From Candidatus Altarchaeota archaeon (lineage in GTDB: Archaea; Altiarchaeota; Altiarchaeia; IMC4; QMZM01): 14,133 nt of DNA. The translations under genes and the position numbers were made by a program. The stretch is taken from assembly GCA_018897475.1 (NCBI GenBank), contig JAHIKS010000031.1, forward strand, positions 1 to 14,133, read 5' to 3'. The notes beneath the pieces are model-generated. The model had not been told where the DNA came from. It saw only the letters and a list, made by a program, of their open reading frames with translations, and made no database searches. Numbering within the stretch: the first letter of the stretch is position 1; each line of letters starts with the position of its first letter. This document shows, piece after piece, positions 1 through 4,842 of this stretch.

Positions 1-321
1 AAAGTACTGTATCTCTGTAAGAAAATCTGCCCAGCAATCTGTTTTTCTAAGCAAAGGTAAGATAAACTCCGTATTCTTACTTTCCTTTATGTAAAACCTA
101 CGGATGCCTTTTTCGTCTTTCTTCTCATAAATGAGATCGTATTCTTTTAGTTTTTGGAAATTCCTCTCAGCCGTCTTTGGGCCCTTGTCTGTCTTTTTGC
201 GAATTGCAACCTTGGAGGGGGCATCTAATTCAAGAATGGCCTTTAGTGTGCTGTGAGTTCCCTTGAAACTAAACAGCTCTACCAGTTCTTTTATCTCCTC
301 TCTTGTCAGATTACTTCTCAT
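1..321 (-). CDS. Winged-helix DNA-binding protein, 3' end beyond the window
   Basis: The reading frame is open from an ATG at 321 to the left edge (107 codons, no stop), so the C-terminus is missing. The N-terminal half (roughly residues 6-85) reads like a winged helix: a helix around EIKELVELFSFKG, a recognition-helix-like stretch TAERNFQKLKEYDLI, then charged wing residues ending in IRRFYIKE. This layout is typical of small archaeal ArsR/MarR-like regulators. An ATG at 328 is excluded because its frame stops after five codons. A TATA-like GTTTAAAG (362-369 read on the minus strand) lies 41-48 bases upstream, and GGATG sits just before the start. It follows the 108-aa gene on the same strand with a gap of about 76 bases. 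DNA binding is inferred from the fold pattern only; the ligand and targets are unknown. Confidence 0.65.
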   Translation of the reverse strand, partial: MRSNLTREEIKELVELFSFKGTHSTLKAILELDAPSKVAIRKKTDKGPKTAERNFQKLKEYDLIYEKKDEKGIRRFYIKESKNTEFILPLLRKTDCWADFLTEIQYF

Positions 322-397
322 TTTTCATCCACTACATACTTGTTATCGTTTTATCGTAGAGGTTTAAAGTTATTGTGCGAGAGCACCGGAAAAGTGT

Positions 398-724
398 TTA
401 TAATCCTGTAGCGCCTAACTCTCCACCTCCCAATTTGTTAAAAGGGTCAGAGATGTCCACATGCATTTTCTGAAGTTCCTGAATTATCCGTTGCCCTGCT
501 TCCCTATCAGTTCTAATTTTAATCACGTATTTGCTGCTGAGCCCGGTTAACACCTTTGCCACTGGCCTGGGGCCAGGAAGGTAATCTTCTTCCTTCCTAA
601 CCGCTCTCTTATCCATTTCCGGTATCAAACAACATTCGAGATACTCCTGTTCGTATCTATCCAGCTCCTTCTCAGACAACTGAGGCCTGAGATACCCACC
701 TTCCAGTTCAGCTTTTACATCCAT
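398..724 (-). CDS. Hypothetical 108-aa acidic/basic soluble protein
   Basis: I do not recognise this family. The start at 724 is chosen over an upstream in-frame ATG at 751 because a strong Shine-Dalgarno GGAGGT sits seven bases before the 724 ATG. The product has no signal peptide or membrane segment. Visible elements are a charged N-terminal helix with two adjacent cysteines (residues 31-32), a proline-rich turn (LPGPRP, 49-54), a stretch likely to form alternating strand and helix (YVIKIRTDREAGQRIIQELQKM), and a Gly-rich tail (GGGELGATG). No catalytic motif is evident. It is followed on the same strand by the winged-helix gene and preceded by the nested inverted repeat at 778-957, which would lie in its 5' region if transcription began upstream of the repeat. 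The good ribosome site and codon pattern make it a likely real gene. Confidence 0.6.
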   Translation of the reverse strand: MDVKAELEGGYLRPQLSEKELDRYEQEYLECCLIPEMDKRAVRKEEDYLPGPRPVAKVLTGLSSKYVIKIRTDREAGQRIIQELQKMHVDISDPFNKLGGGELGATGL

Positions 725-777
725 CTTTTTTACCTCCAGAGCAAAGACCACAAGAGCCTACACAAAACAACCAATTA

Positions 778-957
778 GGGTTTTGCCCTATTTAATTTCA
801 AAGCGGGCGTTCCTGCAAAAGAAAATAACAGGTTCTCGGCCTCTGACATTGAAGGCGAGACACTTATAGGGGCGGAAGCCCCATAAGGTCTCGCCAGACC
901 GAGAACAGAAACAACTTTTCCTGACATTGGAACGCCCGCAAAATACGGGCAAAACCC
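778..957. repeat. 180-bp nested inverted repeat (structured RNA or MITE-like element)
   Basis: Five helices nest in register around one centre: 778-788 with 947-957 (11 bp), 803-813 with 929-939 (11 bp), 832-839 with 899-906 (8 bp), 854-861 with 888-895 (8 bp), and an apical stem 863-873 with 878-887 (10 bp with A868 bulged). All listed arms are perfect complements. The helices are separated by asymmetric internal loops. Read on the plus strand the apex is C-GGAA-G, a GNRA tetraloop. A 9-base direct repeat CTGACATTG occurs in two of the loops (843-851, 921-929). CAATTA flanks the element immediately on the left (772-777) and six bases beyond its right end (964-969), which may be a target-site duplication. 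It could be a non-coding RNA, a leader for the minus-strand gene downstream, or a miniature mobile element; I cannot tell which. Confidence 0.75.
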
Positions 958-1077
958 GTGTGTCAATTACTTTTTAGAAAAAATAACGTGGCAATTTATC
1001 ATCTTGTAATTTAATAATCAAACACTTGGGAAGAATTATGCTTTCACTTTAGCTCCCAGAGATATATCAATTGAAAA

Positions 1078-1170
1078 ATGTTATTTATTGCCAACTATGC
1101 CCGTGTAATGGAAGAGCATTATAAAAGACTTAAAGGAAAAGATCAGTGTATACCGCTGGGTGAGCTATAA
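1078..1170 (+). pseudogene. Possible gene fragment, 30 codons
   Basis: This short frame runs from ATG at 1078 to TAA at 1170. Its amino-acid composition is plausible for a soluble helical protein (NYARVMEEHYKRLKGKDQ), and the same frame continues past the stop for 13 further codons (RKIAQVLCSI and on) before a second stop. That pattern would suit a decayed coding sequence. There is no Shine-Dalgarno motif. It could equally be a chance frame; I cannot assign a family. Confidence 0.2.
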
Positions 1171-1207
1171 CGTAAAATAGCGCAAGTCTTATGTAGTATC
1201 TAACCCT

Positions 1208-1259
1208 CTGTTTCACTTTCTGCAACAGCTGTTTCACCAGAAGATATGGGCTGTTTCAG
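1208..1259. promoter_or_regulatory. Three phased CTGTTTCA direct repeats (candidate operator)
   Basis: CTGTTTCA occurs at 1208, 1229 and 1251, giving spacings of 21 and 22 bases, close to two helical turns. The second copy overlaps the perfect palindrome AACAGCTGTT (1224-1233), and the third ends in a small GCTG-TTT-CAGC inverted repeat (1250-1260). The array ends about 30 bases before the ATG of the secreted repeat protein, a natural place for a regulator to bind. The regulator is unknown; the membrane-anchored winged-helix protein at 2067 is one candidate by proximity only. Confidence 0.45.
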
Positions 1260-1289
1260 CTAATGTTCTTAAAAAGAGGTGATGAAAAA

Positions 1290-1778
1290 ATGAAAAGAAA
1301 TAAAGTTTTGGGTGTTGGAATTGCTGCCCTGTTAATCGTTGGATTGGCATGGGGCATTAATGCAGCAACCCAGGAGAGTGAGGGGTGCCCCTACCTTGGC
1401 GAAGGGAAGGGTTTTGGCCAGAAAGGCGGGTTCCGTACAGGGATAAAGGAAAAGCTAGACCTTCCTGAAGATACTACTAGGAAGGAGGTCAAAGCCGCTG
1501 GTCTGGAGGAGCTGGGGCTTTCTGAGGATGCAACCAAGGAGGAGATAATGGAGGCCATGTTCCAGAAAAAACTTGAGGTGCTTGGCCTGACCGAGGACTC
1601 CACCATAGGGGAACTAAGGGACGCCATGCAGGAGCATAGGCTCTCGATGATGAGAGAAAAACTCGGCCTTTCAGAAGACGCAACCGAGGAGGAGATAAAG
1701 GACGCCCTTGGCGAGAAGGCATTTAACGGACCCAAGTTCCGCGGAGGAGTTGGAAGAAAAATGGGATGGGCCATATAG
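1290..1778 (+). CDS. Secreted protein with four helical LGLSEDAT-type repeats
   Basis: The 162-aa product begins with a signal peptide or N-terminal anchor: basic MKRNK, a hydrophobic stretch at about residues 6-22, then Ala-Ala. The ATG at 1290 is preferred over 1263 because GAGGTGA lies just before it. A Gly-rich segment (36-51) follows, then four related units starting near residues 56, 75, 98 and 125. The pattern is L-G-L-x-E-D-x-T-x-x-E-[IL]-x-x-A. The second and fourth units are also close at DNA level (1514-1548 and 1665-1698), so the repeats arose by recent duplication. One cysteine (residue 33) remains after the anchor. Acidic residues could bind cations, but no known ligand motif is visible. 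A T-rich terminator follows. It heads a cluster with a SHOCT protein and a membrane-bound regulator. Function unknown. Confidence 0.8.
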   Translation: MKRNKVLGVGIAALLIVGLAWGINAATQESEGCPYLGEGKGFGQKGGFRTGIKEKLDLPEDTTRKEVKAAGLEELGLSEDATKEEIMEAMFQKKLEVLGLTEDSTIGELRDAMQEHRLSMMREKLGLSEDATEEEIKDALGEKAFNGPKFRGGVGRKMGWAI

Positions 1779-1786
1779 GTCCACCA

Positions 1787-1798
1787 TTTTTTATTCTT
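1787..1798 (+). terminator. T-rich archaeal-type terminator
   Basis: TTTTTTATTCTT begins nine bases after the stop codon of the secreted repeat protein. Archaeal transcription commonly ends at such T tracts without a hairpin. It separates this gene from the SHOCT gene, which has its own TATA-like sequence. Confidence 0.5.
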
Positions 1799-1830
1799 AA
1801 ATGATTATACTAAATATCGAGGTTATTTGA

Positions 1831-2064
1831 ATGGATTACTCAATTGGTTTAAGGGGTGCTGGCAGGCACATGTTATTCGGAATAATTCCCGCCCCTTTAG
1901 TTTGGAATTTCCTGATTATACTAATAATAGCATTGATATTCTACTGGCTCGCAAGGGGCTCCAGAACGAACGAGACGGCAACCGACATCCTGAAGAAGAG
2001 ATATGCCGCAGGAGAGATAGATAAGAAGACCTTCGAGCAGATGAAGAAGGATATTGCTGATTGA
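1831..2064 (+). CDS. Small membrane protein with C-terminal SHOCT domain
   Basis: The 77-aa protein has one transmembrane helix (about residues 22-42, rich in Leu and Ile) and a C-terminal SHOCT motif (residues 49-77: ILKKRYAAGEIDKKTFEQMK). SHOCT is a short domain often fused to membrane segments in bacteria and archaea and thought to mediate oligomerisation or interaction. GAGGT sits seven bases before the 1831 ATG, and a TATA-like TATACTAAATAT begins about 24 bases upstream, so the transcript may be nearly leaderless. The stop overlaps the start region of the membrane-anchored winged-helix gene, which suggests co-translation. The exact role is unknown; an envelope-associated or signalling accessory role is inference. 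Confidence 0.8.
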   Translation: MDYSIGLRGAGRHMLFGIIPAPLVWNFLIILIIALIFYWLARGSRTNETATDILKKRYAAGEIDKKTFEQMKKDIAD

Positions 2065-2066
2065 CC

Positions 2067-2477
2067 ATGGAAGTTTCCGAAACGCGACTTGGGGTAGCGA
2101 TAGTAGCTGTTTTCGGTTTGGGGATATTGTTCTCTATCCTGAACGGCTATTACATCGAGGATACCGGCGAGCCGATTCCTTTGATGGTCTATGGCATGAC
2201 GGCAGCATCGATGGCTGTGGGGGCATTAATAATTCTCCTGTTCCAGTGGAAGATCAGCCAGAAGCAGCTCGACAAGGTCCTGAACGTCCTCCCCGATGAT
2301 GAGAGGGCCATCATCCAGCTGCTCGTGAGGGAGAAGAAGATGGAGCAGACCTATCTTGTGGCAGAGAGCGGCCTGTCGAAGGTGAAGGTCTCGAGGGTTC
2401 TATCCAAACTGGAGCAGCGCGGCATTGTTGAGAAGAAGCCCCTCGGCAACACGAATCTGGTGAAGCTGAGGGTTTGA
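2067..2477 (+). CDS. Membrane-anchored winged-helix transcription regulator (COG2512-like)
   Basis: The product is about 136 aa. Two hydrophobic segments (about residues 8-25 and 38-59) precede a cytoplasmic C-terminal winged helix (about 68-136). The latter shows a helix (DDERAIIQLLVREKKMEQ), a turn-recognition helix (SGLSKVKVSRVLSKLEQRGIV) and a wing (EKKPLGNTNLVKL). Two membrane helices plus this domain match the archaeal membrane-associated regulators grouped in COG2512 and similar. I use the ATG at 2067; an in-frame TTG at 2061 overlapping the SHOCT gene stop is the alternative. With the SHOCT gene it forms a coupled pair, so it may sense an envelope signal and control neighbours. The signal and target genes are not visible. 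Confidence 0.8.
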   Translation: MEVSETRLGVAIVAVFGLGILFSILNGYYIEDTGEPIPLMVYGMTAASMAVGALIILLFQWKISQKQLDKVLNVLPDDERAIIQLLVREKKMEQTYLVAESGLSKVKVSRVLSKLEQRGIVEKKPLGNTNLVKLRV

Positions 2478-2521
2478 ATAGTGGGGTGGCTAATTCCGCC
2501 ATTCGCGAGGAAGGATAATGA

Positions 2522-2528
2522 TTTTATT
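2522..2528 (+). promoter_or_regulatory. TATA-like box of the 2555 gene
   Basis: TTTTATT lies 27-33 bases before the ATG at 2555. No Shine-Dalgarno is seen, so a leaderless transcript is likely. Confidence 0.4.
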
Positions 2529-2554
2529 GAGTTCAATACATGTAGTTACATAAT

Positions 2555-3268
2555 ATGAGAAAAAAGTGCTCTAATCGGGGAGGGTTGGTAATTTGGCTTG
2601 TGTTGATATTCCTGTTAGGTAGCACCACAGTAAGCGCACTGAAGTGTATTGAAATTTCAGTCCACACAAAGCCAAAGTATTCAGATGCTTTCGAAGTAGG
2701 TAGAGCCTTCATAATAACTAATATTTCCCTCAGCTCACTCAAAGATAACTCTGAAAAATGTGACGAGAGTATCCCCAACGTGGATATGACAGTTGAAGTT
2801 TATGATCCTGATGGAGAACTTATGGGGAATAAACTTACATTTGATGTAACACAGGAGGATCTCAATAAAGGATACAGTTTCGTACCTAAAAACGTAGTAT
2901 CTACTTATTGGGAGGATGAGATACCCGTATGGAAAACCTTCAAATCAGGTACCTACAAAATTATTGTGAAGCCAGGTATGACAGATATAAACTTCATTCA
3001 TTACTATGAAAATGGTGAGGGAGAAAAATCACCAGGAGAGTGGATTGAACCAGTAGAAGTTCTTTCATCATGGGAAAAGAAATTTAGAGAAGAGGATAAA
3101 ACATTCCAAGACTATGTTAAAGGTGCAATAGATAAGAATCAGAAAACAGCCGAAATATGGCATATTGGAGATACAGAAATTCAAGGAAAAATAAAAACTT
3201 ATGCTTTTTGGGCACTGGTCGTAGGCATTATTGGACTTCTAATAAATTGGCGGAGAAGGAACCATTGA
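2555..3268 (+). CDS. Secreted, C-terminally anchored protein of unknown function
   Basis: This 237-aa protein has a basic N-terminus, a signal peptide (hydrophobic residues 11-28, then a likely cut near SALK), an extracytoplasmic domain with beta-rich character and short strands (MTVEVYDPDGELMGNK, TYKIIVKPG), a charged helical stretch (about 170-205), and a C-terminal transmembrane helix (about 214-231) ended by WRRRN. The topology suggests an external domain held in the membrane with the tail inside. The segment VYDPDGELMGNK resembles Ig-like or surface-protein strands, but no family is recognised. The gene is clearly more AT-rich than priL and the chaperone genes, which suggests it was acquired or is under relaxed constraint. 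It is convergent with priL. Confidence 0.75.
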   Translation: MRKKCSNRGGLVIWLVLIFLLGSTTVSALKCIEISVHTKPKYSDAFEVGRAFIITNISLSSLKDNSEKCDESIPNVDMTVEVYDPDGELMGNKLTFDVTQEDLNKGYSFVPKNVVSTYWEDEIPVWKTFKSGTYKIIVKPGMTDINFIHYYENGEGEKSPGEWIEPVEVLSSWEKKFREEDKTFQDYVKGAIDKNQKTAEIWHIGDTEIQGKIKTYAFWALVVGIIGLLINWRRRNH

Positions 3269-3299
3269 TAAATTGGCTACCAAAAACAGTTTGTAGTGC

Positions 3300-4280
3300 C
3301 TAACTCTTTCTCCTACCTTCCCTAACACTCGCCCTGTAATACTGCAGCGGATGCTTCACGCCGCACTCCCTCTTGCAGAACCCGTAGCTCTTTATCTTGG
3401 CACAGGTCGGGCAGGAATACTTGGTGGTGGACTTCTCTCCTGCAAGGAATTCAAGCTGATACCTTGTTTTTTCCTCGTCGAATCTGGGGAAGCTGGAAAA
3501 TATTTTTACTACCTCGTCGACCGGGAGGCCGAGCCCTACGAAAAAGGTGCCGAGGATGAACATGCTGTTGTGGGAGGCGTTGCCTGCCGCAAGGCCTGAG
3601 AGCATCGCCGAGATGCACGGCGGGACTGCGTCCTCCTTTACCTTGTCGACCTTGAAGTCTGTGTGCGGCTGCTGTGTGGAGTTCAGCCACTTCGCCGTCT
3701 CCTTGAACCAGGGCGGGATTCCCGTCAGGTTGGTGGGCTCCATTATCTTGCACTTGATGGCCTCGCGCAGTAGAATAAGGGATTCGGAATTCCTCAGCTC
3801 CACCATGCCGGAATTCATTCCCCGGTTGACCAGCTTCCATTGCGGGGAATTCCTTGCAAGGTCCGTTGTCAATTCGAGGAACCGCTGGAAGGGGATTTTG
3901 TTGTCTTTTATTACGAGATCCATCTCCTTCATTATCTCGCCCAGGACTGCAGGGTCCTCGGAGCCGAGGAACTTGTAGGCGAGGTCTGCCTCACCTTGGG
4001 CGTATCTTCGTATGATTGTCCGGTTGGCTGTCAGGGCCGAGAGAATTCTCGCAACGGCGAAGCTGAGGATGGACTGCTCCTGCTGGATTTTATCCTCCAG
4101 TGAGATGTTGATACTGCCCTGGATTGCCTCAACCACCCTTTGTTTGCCGAGCTCGTAGCTGCCTCCATAGATGGGATGCTTCTGAATCTCATCGAGAGTC
4201 ATGTTGAGCGAGGAAACGTGGTCCTTGGCCTGCGGGAGGAAGGGGTATTTCCCCAGGGCCTCAATGCTGAATTCTGCCAT
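3300..4280 (-). CDS. priL: DNA primase large subunit PriL (iron-sulfur)
   Basis: The 326-aa protein pairs with the catalytic small subunit PriS to make RNA primers for DNA replication. The C-terminal half shows the family's 4Fe-4S region: Cys222 (VPPCISAML), then a cluster with Cys290, Cys293, Cys302 and Cys306 followed by KHPLQYY, the hallmark sequence of PriL. Four of these five cysteines should hold the cluster; Cys290 and Cys293 are alternatives for one site. The N-terminal helical domain (1-200) contacts PriS in known structures. The length is at the short end for archaea. No priS is in the window. The gene is divergent from grpE across about 106 bases, with a TATA-like TTTATTG upstream. 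The identification is firm. Confidence 0.93.
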   Translation of the reverse strand: MAEFSIEALGKYPFLPQAKDHVSSLNMTLDEIQKHPIYGGSYELGKQRVVEAIQGSINISLEDKIQQEQSILSFAVARILSALTANRTIIRRYAQGEADLAYKFLGSEDPAVLGEIMKEMDLVIKDNKIPFQRFLELTTDLARNSPQWKLVNRGMNSGMVELRNSESLILLREAIKCKIMEPTNLTGIPPWFKETAKWLNSTQQPHTDFKVDKVKEDAVPPCISAMLSGLAAGNASHNSMFILGTFFVGLGLPVDEVVKIFSSFPRFDEEKTRYQLEFLAGEKSTTKYSCPTCAKIKSYGFCKRECGVKHPLQYYRASVREGRRKS

Positions 4281-4386
4281 GTCCCTATAATTTAGGTTGC
4301 ATCCCGTAAAAAATCAATAAACAGGCAAACCCATCGGAAATCACAGTTTTTAATAGATGAATCCAATAATATATTCCTCAAACAGA
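4281..4386. promoter_or_regulatory. Divergent promoter region of priL and grpE
   Basis: On the plus strand, TTTTTAATAG (4346-4355) is a good TATA box for grpE, placing the start of transcription shortly before the ATG at 4387. On the minus strand, TTTATTG near 4316-4322 suits priL. No obvious repressor-binding palindrome is seen. Confidence 0.45.
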
Positions 4387-4830
4387 ATGGGCAAGAAGAA
4401 GAAAGACAAGGGTGAGGAGCACGAACTTCTAGAAAAAGAGTTAGAGGACTGCAAGGATACTAATCTACGGCTGCAGGCGGATTTTGAGAACTACCGCAAG
4501 CAGTTAGACAGGGACAGGCAGCAGTTCGCCGGGCTGGCCAGCGAGGGGCTCATTAAGGAATTACTGGGTGTGGTCGATGACCTGGAGCGGGCGGCTGAAG
4601 GGGGCGAAGAAGGAATCGGATTGATTCATAAAAATTTAGTCAAGATTCTTGAGGATAATGGATTGAAGAGGATTGAATGTGTCGGGGGGAAATTCGACCC
4701 CCACCATCATGAGGTGATGATGCAGGAGGAATCGAAGCAGGAGGAAGGGACGGTACTGGAGGAGCTCCAGACGGGATACATGCTAAAGGACAAGGTCATA
4801 AGGCATTCTAAGGTCAAGATCGCTAAATGA
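4387..4830 (+). CDS. grpE: GrpE nucleotide exchange factor
   Basis: GrpE is a homodimer that removes ADP from DnaK so the chaperone can release and rebind clients. The 147-aa product has the expected layout: a lysine-rich start, a long coiled coil (about 9-50, containing ADFENYRKQ), a helical part with ELLGVVDDLERA, and a C-terminal beta domain with FDPHHHEVMM and EELQTGYMLKDKVIRHSKVKI. These match the GrpE signature. I start at 4387 rather than the in-frame ATG at 4357 because the ten extra codons overlap AT-rich promoter-like sequence just downstream of a TATA box, and family members rarely conserve such an extension. dnaK follows after 12 bases, so the two are co-transcribed. Confidence 0.93.
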   Translation: MGKKKKDKGEEHELLEKELEDCKDTNLRLQADFENYRKQLDRDRQQFAGLASEGLIKELLGVVDDLERAAEGGEEGIGLIHKNLVKILEDNGLKRIECVGGKFDPHHHEVMMQEESKQEEGTVLEELQTGYMLKDKVIRHSKVKIAK

Positions 4831-4842
4831 GGTGAACAAAAA

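Larger units (their letters stand above)
967..1289. other. AT-rich intergenic stretch, no confident gene
   Basis: About 320 bases lie between the inverted-repeat element and the secreted repeat protein. I see no tRNA, rRNA or long ORF. Two things stand out. One is a 30-codon plus-strand ORF at 1078-1170, whose residues include ARVMEEHYKRLKGKDQC and look protein-like, so it may be a gene remnant; it has no ribosome site. The other is a set of three CTGTTTCA repeats at 1208-1259, described separately. The TATA-like sequences here are weak, and the promoter of the 1290 gene is not clear. Confidence 0.5.

Noticed and set aside
778..957. SRP RNA reading of the GGAA-capped hairpin
   Set aside because: SRP helix 8 has characteristic symmetric and asymmetric loops with AGCA opposite the 5' loop. 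Here the apical stem is nearly perfect and those bases are absent.
1391..1774. Minus-strand frame opposite the repeat protein gene
   Set aside because: It is Ser/Pro-rich and mirrors the acidic repeats of the plus-strand gene, which has a ribosome site, signal peptide and terminator.
406..3310. Similar bases GCCTAACTC at 414-422 and 3298-3306 as a dispersed repeat
   Set aside because: The match is about 15 bases with one difference and lies at the 3' ends of two unrelated minus-strand genes; it is too short to support an element.
3547..4103. Plus-strand frames opposite priL
   Set aside because: PriL is supported by its iron-sulfur cysteines and the HPLQYY motif; the opposite frames show no family features.
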